Source: Oscillospiraceae bacterium
GTDB taxonomy: Bacteria; Bacillota; Clostridia; Oscillospirales; CAG-382
Assembly: GCA_015064945.1 (NCBI GenBank)
Contig: SVRF01000013.1
Span: forward strand, 1-44,965
Direction of reading: 5' to 3'
DNA: 44,965 nucleotides
Shown here in pieces: positions 23,898-31,867 of this stretch. The position numbers and the translations under genes are program-made. The notes under the pieces are model-generated. The model did not search any database. It was not told the origin of the DNA and saw only the letters and a program-made list of their open reading frames with translations. Position 1 is the stretch's first letter. Each line of letters begins with the position of its first letter.

Positions 23898-25898
23898 GTG
23901 GCAAAATATCAATCTGATTCCATTAAAAACATCGCTCTGCTCGGACACAGCGGAGACGGCAAAACCGCATTGGCAGAGGCTATGCTTCTCCTTGCAGGCG
24001 CAATAGACAGGGTTGGCGGCAACCTTGACTTTGACCCCGAAGAAAAGAAGCGCGGCAGCTCTATCGCAGCAAGCCTTGCAGCATTTGAATGGAAGAACAA
24101 AAAAATAAATCTGCTTGACACCCCCGGTTACTTCGACTTTGCAGGTGAAGTTAAGCAGGCACTTCGCGCGGCTGACACAGCTATTCTCGTTGTTGACGGT
24201 AAGAGCGGCCTTAAGGTTGGTACCGAGCTTGCTTGGGACTATGCTGACAAGATGCCTAAGTGTATCTTTGTTAACAAGACCGATGACGAAAATGCTAATT
24301 TCGATAACGTACTTGCAGGCCTTAAGGAACAGTTTGGCAACAAGGTTTGCCCTATCGTTGTTCCTTTTGAAGGTGCAGGCAAGGCTAAGACCTTCTGCAA
24401 CATCATAACCGGCGAAGCTTTTGAGTATGATGCAAAGGGCAACGCTAAGAAGGTTAGCGTTGATATGTCCAAGTTTGACGGCGTTAAGGAAGAGCTTATG
24501 GAAGCACTTGCCGAAACAGATGACGACCTTATGGAAAAGTTCCTTGAAGAGATGGAGCTTACCGACGACGAAATGCTTATCGCACTTAAGAAGGGCCTTT
24601 CTAACGGCATCGTATGCCCCGTATTCTCCGGCTCTGCTTCCGCTATGACAGGTATTTCTACCTTCCTTGATATAATTGCCGAATACTTTATGTCCGCGGC
24701 TGAAAAGACCGAGGACGGCGAAGTTAAGCTTTCTGCAAACGGCGACACCGCACTTCTTTGCTTCAAGTCCGTTGCAGACGCTTTCGGTAAGAAGACCTTC
24801 TTCCGCGTAATGAACGGCAGCCTTAAGAAGGATACTCAGCTTGTAAACCTCCGCAGCGAGCAGAACGAAAAGATCGCAAGGATCTACACCTGCGTAGGCG
24901 CTAAGGAAACAGAAGTTGAAGACCTTGCATGGGGCGACATTGGCTACACCACCAAGCTTGCGGCTACCAACACAGGCGATACCCTGGGCGGCAAGGAAGC
25001 GTTTGCGGCTATCGACTATCCCAAGCCTTACTACCGTCAGGCTATCGTTCCCAAGAGCAAGGGCGACGAAGACAAGATAAGCACCGGTATAGCAAAGCTT
25101 CTTGAAGAAGATCCCACCCTTAAGTATGAAAACAACGCCGAAACCAAGCAGATGCTTGTACACGGCTTGGGCGATATCCACCTTGACGTTGTGGCTTCCA
25201 AGCTTAAGAGCCGTTACGGCGTTTCCATAGAATACAGCGAACCCAAGACCGCATACCGTGAAACTATAAAGAAGACCCTTCAGACCGACGGTAAGCACAA
25301 GAAGCAGTCCGGCGGTTCCGGTCAGTACGGTCACGTTAAGATCACCTTCAGCCGTGGCGAAGAAGAAGGCCTTACCTTCACACAGAGCGTTGTTGGCGGC
25401 TCCGTTCCCAAGAACTTCTACCCCGCAGTAGAAAAGGGCCTTCTCGAAGCAATGCAGAAGGGCGTTCTGGCAGGCTTCCCTGTTGTCAACCTTGCGGCAG
25501 ACCTGTTCGACGGTTCTTACCACCCTGTTGACTCTAACGAAATTTCCTTTAAACTTGCAGCTATCCTTGCATACAAGCAGACCATCAACGCTAACCCCGT
25601 AATTCTTGAGCCCGTTGGCTACCTTAAGGTTCTTATCCCCACCTCCTACTCCGGCGATATTATGGGTGACGTTTCCAAGCGCCGCGGCAGAATAATGGGT
25701 ATGGGCGAAAGCGACAGAAAGGGTTACACCGTTATCGAAGCGGAAATTCCCTCTGCAGAAATGAACAACTACGCTATCCAGCTCAGAGCAATGACTCAGG
25801 GCAGAGGCAGCTACACCTTTGACTTTGTAAGATACGAAGAAGCTCCCGGCGAAATCGCCAACAAGATTATAGAAGAAGCCAAGAAGGCTGAAGACTAA
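23898..25898 (+). CDS. Elongation factor G-like protein (EF-G paralogue)
   Basis: A 666-residue translational GTPase. It has a P-loop GHSGDGKTAL, switch I KRGSSIAAS, DTPGYFDF and NKTD, then domains II-V ending with GRGSYTFDFVRYEEAPGE. It is shorter than canonical EF-G (about 690), and GHSGDGKT differs from the usual GHIDAGKT, which fits the EF-G II / EF-G-like group rather than the main translocase. Paralogues of this kind have been linked to other ribosome steps; the role here is unknown. The start is GTG with GGAGG at good spacing; the TTG at 23883 overlaps that site. Codon bias suggests high expression. Confidence 0.9.
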   Translation: MAKYQSDSIKNIALLGHSGDGKTALAEAMLLLAGAIDRVGGNLDFDPEEKKRGSSIAASLAAFEWKNKKINLLDTPGYFDFAGEVKQALRAADTAILVVDGKSGLKVGTELAWDYADKMPKCIFVNKTDDENANFDNVLAGLKEQFGNKVCPIVVPFEGAGKAKTFCNIITGEAFEYDAKGNAKKVSVDMSKFDGVKEELMEALAETDDDLMEKFLEEMELTDDEMLIALKKGLSNGIVCPVFSGSASAMTGISTFLDIIAEYFMSAAEKTEDGEVKLSANGDTALLCFKSVADAFGKKTFFRVMNGSLKKDTQLVNLRSEQNEKIARIYTCVGAKETEVEDLAWGDIGYTTKLAATNTGDTLGGKEAFAAIDYPKPYYRQAIVPKSKGDEDKISTGIAKLLEEDPTLKYENNAETKQMLVHGLGDIHLDVVASKLKSRYGVSIEYSEPKTAYRETIKKTLQTDGKHKKQSGGSGQYGHVKITFSRGEEEGLTFTQSVVGGSVPKNFYPAVEKGLLEAMQKGVLAGFPVVNLAADLFDGSYHPVDSNEISFKLAAILAYKQTINANPVILEPVGYLKVLIPTSYSGDIMGDVSKRRGRIMGMGESDRKGYTVIEAEIPSAEMNNYAIQLRAMTQGRGSYTFDFVRYEEAPGEIANKIIEEAKKAED

Positions 25899-25959
25899 AT
25901 CACGGCATAACCCCACAGCAACCATAATTATGCCGAACAGCAGAAACGAGGAAATCACT

Positions 25960-27567
25960 ATGCATACTACAAGAAAAATTTTGGCATTACTGCTTGTACT
26001 TTGTACGGCGCTGTCTTTTGCCGCTTGTGTCGGAGAGGCAGGCGACCCCTTGGATGACATTTCCAACGGTAAATTGGGCGCAACCGACGCTAATGAAACG
26101 TCTGACGATGTTTCCGGCGAAAGCAAAGACGAAACCCCCGAAGGTAAAACTGCAGTGCCTGTTATTACCGCAGTTGTAAATAAGGACGCTGATACCGTTA
26201 TTCTTTGCGGTACCTGTGAAGAAAATGCGGCCGTATCCGCATCCGGCTTCGGTTTGAAGAGCGCTGTTTCCGTTAACGCCAAGGGCACAAGCTTTGCGAT
26301 GGCTCTTGATTTGGTTAACGCTACCGCTACTGTTGAGCTCAGCGCTACCGTAGACGGCAAGGAAGAGAGCGCTTCCGTTAAGCAGGCAATCTCTAAGATG
26401 GAAGGCGAAGCAGGTCTGCTTGCACATCCCATTGTGGTTTCCGACCGCTTTGTGCTTTTTGATGAAAAGGCACTTGCACTTTTAGAGGATTCTTCCAACA
26501 ATAAAGGCGGCGACCTCACCACATCCATCAGCGGCCTTAACTTGGGCTCCGGCGATACGGAGATAATCTACGTTATCGCTCCTTCCAGAGAAAGTATGAT
26601 GGCAGATAAGCTTCCCGAAGGCTATGTTTATGAAAACAAGCTTTTTGACCAGACTATCAAAGCCATCTACGACGTAAAGAAGGACAACGTAAGCTTTATA
26701 GACCTTAGAGAAGCTTTTGCAAACGCTAAGGACTACCCCTTGTTCTACGACACCTACAGCGGTTGGACAGATTACGCCGCTTATATCGCTTATTTTGAAA
26801 TAATGAGCTATATAGCTGAGAAGTTTCCCGATGCTGCACCCCGCAACTTGGACGAGTTTGACATAAAGGAAGTTGACGCTTACCTTGGCGACTTGGCAGG
26901 CTACCTCGGTTTGGACAGAGAAATGTTCACCGAAAAGGTTTATGACTTTGTTCCTAAGTTCAACCTTGATATCGGTAAGGAATATGCGGTTAACACCCAG
27001 AAGGCTCCCGTTACCGAAGAAAGTGAAGACAACCGCGAGGAAGAGCTTTACTCCGGCTTCTCCGAAGAAATAGAAGACGTTGTAATAAGTGAAGACGTTG
27101 TTGTGGAAAGCTCTGAAGAAGCATCCTCCTCCGAAGAGGACGGCGAAGAAGAGTCCGAAGAGCCTGAAGAGGTTGACGAGGAATTCCTTGAGACCTTCTC
27201 CCTCATCTCCGACATCAAGCTTACCATCGGTGAAAAGGACTACCGTTTCTATAATACCGAGTTTAAGGACGAATTCTACACCACCGATACAGAGTATAAC
27301 CCTGTTCTTTCCGACAGCGAGTTTGCTTTCGGCACCAACAGAACAGACCTTTACCTCCCCAGCGCACTTATTTACCGTTCCAACAATACAGCTCCTATAG
27401 TTCCTATGTTGGCAGAGCGTTTCCGTAACTCTGTTTTCAATGCCTCCGGTGTGTTCAGCATTCAGGGCACCAAGGCTAAGGACTATGCAGGTACTCCCGG
27501 CAACACCAACGTTGACTATGTTATAGTTATCATCACCGAGGAAGACCTTGCTCAGCTTTACAAATAA
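25960..27567 (+). CDS. Lipoprotein with AlgX/AlgJ-like (SGNH-type) domain, probably inactive
   Basis: A lipoprotein signal (MHTTRKILALLLVLCTALSF then AAC; lipobox Cys23) precedes a Ser/Glu linker and an Ig-like domain (PVITAVVNKDADTVILCG...). A domain resembling AlgX/AlgJ-type acetyl-ester enzymes follows: IYVIAPSRESMMADKLPEGY, SFIDLREAF and FYDTYSGWTDYAAYIAYFEIM. In active relatives the last motif reads YxTDTHWNxxGAY; here the catalytic DTHW has become DTYSGW. A very acidic insert lies in the C-terminal third. It ends 1 bp into trmK. The ATG at 25960 fits the lipobox best. Confidence 0.6.
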   Translation: MHTTRKILALLLVLCTALSFAACVGEAGDPLDDISNGKLGATDANETSDDVSGESKDETPEGKTAVPVITAVVNKDADTVILCGTCEENAAVSASGFGLKSAVSVNAKGTSFAMALDLVNATATVELSATVDGKEESASVKQAISKMEGEAGLLAHPIVVSDRFVLFDEKALALLEDSSNNKGGDLTTSISGLNLGSGDTEIIYVIAPSRESMMADKLPEGYVYENKLFDQTIKAIYDVKKDNVSFIDLREAFANAKDYPLFYDTYSGWTDYAAYIAYFEIMSYIAEKFPDAAPRNLDEFDIKEVDAYLGDLAGYLGLDREMFTEKVYDFVPKFNLDIGKEYAVNTQKAPVTEESEDNREEELYSGFSEEIEDVVISEDVVVESSEEASSSEEDGEEESEEPEEVDEEFLETFSLISDIKLTIGEKDYRFYNTEFKDEFYTTDTEYNPVLSDSEFAFGTNRTDLYLPSALIYRSNNTAPIVPMLAERFRNSVFNASGVFSIQGTKAKDYAGTPGNTNVDYVIVIITEEDLAQLYK

Positions 27568-28229
27568 TGACGGTAACAAAACGTATTAAAGTAATTGAAA
27601 GCCTTGTGCCTTACGGCACAAGGCTTTTGGATGTGGGCAGCGACCACGCGTTGTTACCCATTTCCCTATGCCTTGCAGGTGTTATAAGCGAGGCGGTAAT
27701 AAGTGACATAAATAAAGGCCCTTTGGACAGCGGCAGGCGTAATGTGGCAACGCTTTGCCCCACACTTAAGGCAAGCTTTGTGCTTTCCGACGGCTTTGCA
27801 GCAGTAGAAAAGGGAAGCTACGATGCCGCCGCCATTTGCGGTATGGGCGGTGAGCTTATTGCCCGTATCATCGGTGACGCAGGCGAAAAAGCCCACGTTC
27901 CCCTTATTTTACAGCCTATGACCCACGCCGAGGACCTGCGCCGTTATCTTTGGGAAAGCGGCTTTGAGATCGTGGAAGAACGCTTTGTAAGCGAAGGCAG
28001 TCGTGTGTACTGCGTGTTGCTTTGCCGCCATACGGGGGCGAACAGCACCTACAGCTACAGTGATTTGTTTTTGGGCAAGAAACGCCCCCAAAACGAAGAC
28101 TTCTGCCGCTATGCCCGTAAGATAGCAGACGCCGCCGAAAAACGCCTGAAGGGGTGCCGCCTCAGCGGTGATGAAACAGGTGTTGCTCAGGCAGAAGCTC
28201 TTATAGAAGCGGCAAAAAACTACCTATAA
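27567..28229 (+). CDS. trmK: tRNA (adenine(22)-N1)-methyltransferase TrmK
   Basis: A 220-residue class I methyltransferase with the SAM-binding motif LLDVGSDHALLPI, the acidic strand VISDINKGPLDSGRRN and the catalytic-region motif AICGMGGELIARII. The C-terminal helical domain (FLGKKRPQNEDFCRYARKI) fits TrmK, which makes m1A22 in tRNAs. It overlaps the lipoprotein stop by one base (TAATG). Confidence 0.93.
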   Translation: MTVTKRIKVIESLVPYGTRLLDVGSDHALLPISLCLAGVISEAVISDINKGPLDSGRRNVATLCPTLKASFVLSDGFAAVEKGSYDAAAICGMGGELIARIIGDAGEKAHVPLILQPMTHAEDLRRYLWESGFEIVEERFVSEGSRVYCVLLCRHTGANSTYSYSDLFLGKKRPQNEDFCRYARKIADAAEKRLKGCRLSGDETGVAQAEALIEAAKNYL

Positions 28230-28230
28230 A

Positions 28231-28668
28231 CTATGCACCCACTCCGTAAAGCGCTTGTGTAAAATTTGCAAGCGCTTTGTCTTTATCACGGTAAACGCTG
28301 GAGCGCTCCTTGTGATAGCGGCTCATCACCTTTTCCGCAACCCCTCTGCCGCCGTAGACGTAAAAGCTGTTAAGCAGGTCCTTTTCGTAGTCGGTGAGGG
28401 CAGTAAAGCCACGCTTTATACACTCCAGATTAGTCTCTATATTCTTGCGCCTTGACCTAAGCTCGTCACACAGGTCGATAAGCTTAACAAGCCTTTCCTC
28501 GTACCTGTTGCCGCCACTGCCCGTAACAGGCGCACCGTTACAGTTGCCCGTGGCAACGGAGGTCTTCGCCTCCTCAAGCATAGCAATCTCATCGCTAAGG
28601 TTTAAAAACGCCACCTCCATACGTAGCTTGTTTTGCAAAAGCTGGGTGGAAAAAACACGAAAATCCAT
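28231..28668 (-). CDS. Phage-type transcriptional regulator-like protein (ArpU/DUF1492-like)
   Basis: A 145-residue helical protein. Its C-terminal half reads LTDYEKDLLNSFYVYGGRGVAEKVMSRYHKERSSVYRDKDKAL. That is a sigma-70 region 4-like helix-turn-helix of the kind found in phage late-gene regulators (ArpU, RinA, DUF1492). No other phage genes are near, so it stands alone. AAAGGA lies upstream of the ATG at 28668. A consensus minus-strand promoter whose spacer contains a LexA box lies 118 bp upstream, so expression is probably SOS-controlled. Its stop is 1 bp from the convergent trmK stop. Confidence 0.6.
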   Translation of the reverse strand: MDFRVFSTQLLQNKLRMEVAFLNLSDEIAMLEEAKTSVATGNCNGAPVTGSGGNRYEERLVKLIDLCDELRSRRKNIETNLECIKRGFTALTDYEKDLLNSFYVYGGRGVAEKVMSRYHKERSSVYRDKDKALANFTQALYGVGA

Positions 28669-28785
28669 AGTATTCCTTTCTTGTAAAACATCATCTTTCC
28701 CCACGGAATGCGGGGTCCTGCAACAATTTGCGGCTTCGCCTTCCTTCCAAAGGCTGTACCACAGCTTTTTTATTTATTTGTCAGC

Positions 28786-28814
28786 ATTATAGAACATTTG
28801 TTCGGTTTTGTCAA
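28786..28814 (-). promoter_or_regulatory. Consensus promoter of the phage-type regulator
   Basis: On the minus strand TTGACA (28809-28814) and TATAAT (28786-28791) are exactly 17 bp apart. All 12 bases match the sigma-A consensus. The leader to the ATG at 28668 is about 115 nt and contains two short hairpins. Confidence 0.85.
28792..28803. promoter_or_regulatory. LexA (SOS) operator
   Basis: GAACATTTGTTC matches the Gram-positive LexA/DinR core GAAC-N4-GTTC perfectly. It fills the spacer next to the -10 of the minus-strand promoter, the expected position for steric repression. It is also 88 bp upstream of the divergent metallopeptidase gene. Confidence 0.8.
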
Positions 28815-28890
28815 GCACTGCACGAAAAATTGCACAAGTTTGTACAGGATAACACAGCATATCACCCAATGGCACAAAAAGGGAGAGTAT

Positions 28891-29427
28891 ATGAACACTA
28901 TAGAATATCAATTAATACGAAGCGACAGAAAAACAGTAGGACTGCAAATAAAAAACGGTGTCCTTACGGTGCGTGCCCCAAGGCGCCTGAGCGAAAAGCG
29001 GATAGAGGAAATAGTAGCCGCACGCCATAGATGGATAGAAAAGCACCTTGACCAAACTCTGCCGTCGCAACCTCCTTTTACCGAGGATGAGCTGGAAGAA
29101 CTGACGGCACAGGCGAAGGAGTACATCCCTGCCCGTGTTGCCCGTTTTGCGGCGCTTATTGGTACGACCTTTGGCAAAGTGACAATAAGAAAACAGCGTA
29201 CCCGTTGGGGCAGCTGTTCTTCTAAGAGCAACCTTAATTTTAACTGTCTGCTGATGCTTGCACCGCCCGATGTTATAGACAGCGTGATTGTGCACGAGCT
29301 TTGCCATCTAAAAGAGATGAATCACAGCAAGGCTTTCTATGCCGAAGTGCTTAAATACTGCCCCGACTACAAGATGCAAAGTTATTGGCTAAAAACACAA
29401 GGAAAAATCCTTATGGCAAGGCTTTAA
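28891..29427 (+). CDS. YgjP/DUF45-type zinc metallopeptidase
   Basis: A 178-residue M48-like metallopeptidase of the YgjP/DUF45 family. The zinc motif is HELCH (residues 135-139), with H145 as the likely third ligand in LKEMNHSKAFY. RTRWGSCSSKSNLNFN is the family signature before it. It is a single-domain cytoplasmic protein of unknown substrate. GGAG precedes the ATG. Longer in-frame starts upstream have no ribosome-binding site and would extend across the LexA operator. Confidence 0.85.
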   Translation: MNTIEYQLIRSDRKTVGLQIKNGVLTVRAPRRLSEKRIEEIVAARHRWIEKHLDQTLPSQPPFTEDELEELTAQAKEYIPARVARFAALIGTTFGKVTIRKQRTRWGSCSSKSNLNFNCLLMLAPPDVIDSVIVHELCHLKEMNHSKAFYAEVLKYCPDYKMQSYWLKTQGKILMARL

Positions 29428-29463
29428 GGGCACAAAAGCCTTTACAAACGCCCTTTTGTGTGC
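29426..29463 (+). terminator. Possible terminator after the metallopeptidase
   Basis: GCACAAAAG and CTTTTGTGTGC can pair around about 14 bases, and AAGGGC can alternatively pair with GCCCTT. The T-run lies within the stem, so efficiency is uncertain. Confidence 0.45.
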
Positions 29464-29500
29464 TAATATGTCGTTACACAGCGTGAAAGGATTTTATAAT

Positions 29501-30412
29501 ATGAAACGTATAATAAGTGTTTTTCTTGCCGCATTGCTTTGTTTTGTAAACCTTACCGCTTTCGCACTTAAGGGTGACGTCAACGGCGACAGCGTGCCCG
29601 ACAGTCTTGATGCGGCGCAGATCCTTAGCCATAACGCCAAGCTGTCGGTGCTTGACAGCAGCTCACTTGCAGAGGGTGACGTTAACAATGACGGCAAGAC
29701 GGACAGTCTTGACGCCGCAATGATACTTAAGTACGATGCGGAGCTTATTGACGAATTCCCCACCGCATACGTTCCCCAAAAGCAGTACGGCACTTACACC
29801 GTAAAGCGTTTTGAAAGCCTAAACTCCATCGATTGGACGATAGTTGACATCGCCCCCATAGACACCTACAAATGGGTTAACAGCGTTGTTTACGAAGCCT
29901 ACGCACAGCTTGTTTACGTAGAGGATTGGGGCTTTGTGTGCCGTATGACTTGTATGGAAAGCGACCCGCCTGCTCAGTACACTCAGTTTGGCGACCCTGT
30001 GTATCTTGACAGCTGTATGGAGTTTTTTGCCGCCTTCGACGGACAGCGATACATAAATATCGAGTCTAACTCCATAGGCGCACTTGTATGTCAGTTCGGT
30101 GCGGCTAAGACTAACCGTCAGCCTGCTACCAATTATCTGACGATGGCGAATATGATAAACACCAACCCCGCCGTTGAGGACGAGAGTTGGACCCTTACCA
30201 TAGAACTGCCCCTTACAAAGCTTCAAGCCTTTTACGGCAACAGTATGACTGACAGCACTTTCTCCTCAGGCTACAGCTTTAAGGGTAACTTCTACAAGAT
30301 AGGCAGCGACCCTCAAACAGGCGTAAGACATTACGGTATGTGGAACGAGGTTGGTACCTCAAGTCCCGATTTCCACCAGCCCTCTTATTTCGGCACCTTG
30401 GTAATGGAATAA
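29501..30412 (+). CDS. Secreted protein with N-terminal dockerin and carbohydrate-binding-like domain
   Basis: A 303-residue protein. A signal peptide (residues 1-22) leads directly into two dockerin repeats: GDVNGDSVPDSLDAAQIL and GDVNNDGKTDSLDAAMILKYDAELIDEF. The remaining 215 residues (TVKRFESLNSIDWTIVDIAPIDTYKW...) look like a beta-sandwich of the CBM9/DOMON type, but I see no catalytic motif. The repeats closely resemble those of the 5'-nucleotidase at 5465, suggesting the same anchoring partner. AAAGGA precedes the ATG at 29501. An inverted repeat at 30431-30457 follows. Confidence 0.75.
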   Translation: MKRIISVFLAALLCFVNLTAFALKGDVNGDSVPDSLDAAQILSHNAKLSVLDSSSLAEGDVNNDGKTDSLDAAMILKYDAELIDEFPTAYVPQKQYGTYTVKRFESLNSIDWTIVDIAPIDTYKWVNSVVYEAYAQLVYVEDWGFVCRMTCMESDPPAQYTQFGDPVYLDSCMEFFAAFDGQRYINIESNSIGALVCQFGAAKTNRQPATNYLTMANMINTNPAVEDESWTLTIELPLTKLQAFYGNSMTDSTFSSGYSFKGNFYKIGSDPQTGVRHYGMWNEVGTSSPDFHQPSYFGTLVME

Positions 30413-30430
30413 AAAGCAAACTGTTAAACC

Positions 30431-30457
30431 GTAGGGCGGGTTCTGCTCCCGCCCTAC
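30431..30457 (+). terminator. Hairpin after the dockerin/CBM gene
   Basis: GTAGGGCGGG and CCCGCCCTAC form a perfect 10-bp stem with a 7-base loop just after the stop codon. There is no T-run. The arms resemble the TGTAGGGCA/TGCCCTACA hairpins at 38095 and 38343. Confidence 0.5.
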
Positions 30458-30490
30458 TAACATAATACACCCATGATCACTATAAAAAGA

Positions 30491-30519
30491 ACCAAGCAAG
30501 ATTATTTCTTGCTTGGTTC
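30491..30519. repeat. Duplicated copy of the glycosyltransferase terminator hairpin
   Basis: These 29 bases are identical to 30786-30814 and in the same orientation. The unit is a hairpin with arms CCAAGCAAG and CTTGCTTGG. The two copies bracket the repeat element at 30520-30785. Confidence 0.85.
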
Positions 30520-30785
30520 AAGCTGATGACAAGGTTTGTCATCAGCTTGGCAGAGTGCTGAAAAAGAGTGCTCACACCACCCCATTGCTCACTTCGTTCG
30601 CAACGGGGACCCCGCGAGACGAACCGAGGCGAGAACTGTACATAGGTACTGTGAGCCGAGGTTCGTTTTGAACGAAAAAAATACAATGTAATGCAGAAAA
30701 TTCAGGGATGCGTCCCTGAATTTTCATCTTTGTGTGTAATTATTTTTTCTTTTTTCGTGGTCTGTGCCTTTGTCAGCGATCTGAG
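30520..30785 (+). mobile_element. Non-coding interspersed element, copy A (MITE-like)
   Basis: About 266 bp with no gene. It starts with a hairpin (AAGCTGATGACA / TGTCATCAGCTT), contains ACTGTACATAGGTACTGTG and ATTCAGGGATGCGTCCCTGAAT, and ends ...TTTGTCAGCGATCTGAG. The same order of blocks is found inverted at 38122-38342 and truncated at 44753-44965. Copy A contains an extra palindrome of roughly 45 bp near 30575-30620 that copy B lacks. Ends share an imperfect inverted GCTGA..GACAAAGG. Bracketed by 29-bp direct repeats. Confidence 0.75.
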
Positions 30786-30814
30786 ACCAAGCAAGATTAT
30801 TTCTTGCTTGGTTC
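30786..30814 (-). terminator. Terminator hairpin overlapping the end of the glycosyltransferase gene
   Basis: ACCAAGCAAG and CTTGCTTGGTTC form a 10-bp stem. The glycosyltransferase stop codon (30797-30799) lies in the loop region, so the last codons are part of the hairpin. An identical copy sits at 30491-30519 beyond the repeat element. Confidence 0.6.
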
Positions 30815-31828
30815 TTTTATATTTTGGAATATAACCTTCTTTTGCACAACAAAGTTTGCAAAAAACAGCAGGGTATCCACAGGTAGCTTTATAATTGCTT
30901 CCGAGGCACCAAGATGATCGGTACACAGCCGTATGAGTATCGCACCCACAGACATGGTACAAATGGCAAGCATATAGTAGGAAAGGGTCGTGCGCCAGTC
31001 CGGCTTGGCGTGGAACACCACACTGCGGGACAAAAAGTAGTTAACAACTATGCTTATTGCCTTTGGGGGGATATACGCCACCTCTGCCGACATACCGGTC
31101 CACGCAAGCAGTGCAAGGTACAAAAGATAGTCCAAAAGCGTGCAGGCAAGAGATGAAAGAGTATGCTTTATCACCTGCCCGAAAACTATAAGACTGTCAC
31201 GCACGGGATGGAAATGAGAGGTGGGATTACCCTCCTCATAAATGGTATCTATAACCGTTTGCACCGTGGGGATGCCCCACCCCTTAAGTCCCAACAGCAC
31301 GTTCATCTCGTACTCGTAGCGGTTGCCTTCCGCCTCAAGCAGTCTGTCCGCTATTTGGTCGGAAAAGCCCCTAAGCCCCGTTTGGGTATCCTGTATGCGG
31401 TTATGGGTAACAAGATAAAAGCTGCCCTTGGTCACGGTGTTGCCGAAGCGACTTCTAAAAGGCATCTTTTTAAAGTCCCTTACGCCGAGGACCATAGCGT
31501 CCCTGTTCTGCTCTGCAAGTGCTGCCACGGTTTTTATGTCCTTTACGCTGTGCTGACCGTCCGCATCGGCGGTAACGGCAACCCAAGGCTCGCCCCGTTC
31601 CTGCAAATAGCTTACAGCAGTCTTAATTGCGGCGCCCTTGCCCTTGTTCACCTCGTGGGTTATTAGGGTCGCACCCATTGCGGAGACGTCCTTAAACAAA
31701 GGCTCAAACTCCTCGCCGCTGCCGTCGTTGACGGTTAGAATTTCAAAGCTGTCTATTAAATTTTCAACAAGGTTCAAATAAGCCTTATCGGGCTTGTAGG
31801 CGGGGATAATAACAACGGTCTTTGCCAT
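30797..31828 (-). CDS. Glycosyltransferase family 2 fused to GtrA membrane domain
   Basis: A 343-residue protein. The N-terminal GT2 domain has VIIPAYKP, VNDGSG and TADADGQH (the DxD-type metal/sugar-nucleotide site) with the DPMS/UgtP-like TQTGLRGF motif. The C-terminal 120 residues form a four-helix GtrA domain (LACTLLDYLLYLALLAW ... FFANFVVQKKVIFQ). Such fusions probably transfer sugars to polyprenyl phosphate and flip or pass them on for envelope glycosylation. The ATG at 31828 has GGAGG 8 bp upstream. The acceptor is unknown. Confidence 0.88.
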   Translation of the reverse strand: MAKTVVIIPAYKPDKAYLNLVENLIDSFEILTVNDGSGEEFEPLFKDVSAMGATLITHEVNKGKGAAIKTAVSYLQERGEPWVAVTADADGQHSVKDIKTVAALAEQNRDAMVLGVRDFKKMPFRSRFGNTVTKGSFYLVTHNRIQDTQTGLRGFSDQIADRLLEAEGNRYEYEMNVLLGLKGWGIPTVQTVIDTIYEEGNPTSHFHPVRDSLIVFGQVIKHTLSSLACTLLDYLLYLALLAWTGMSAEVAYIPPKAISIVVNYFLSRSVVFHAKPDWRTTLSYYMLAICTMSVGAILIRLCTDHLGASEAIIKLPVDTLLFFANFVVQKKVIFQNIKEPSKK

Positions 31829-31867
31829 TATATTTGCCTCCGTCAATTTAAATAACAAGCAATTATA

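Noticed and set aside
23793..26528. A 911-codon open frame on the minus strand across the EF-G-like gene and the lipoprotein gene
   Set aside because: The plus-strand genes have clear GTPase and lipoprotein motifs; the minus frame has no recognisable domain and results from biased codon use in highly expressed genes.
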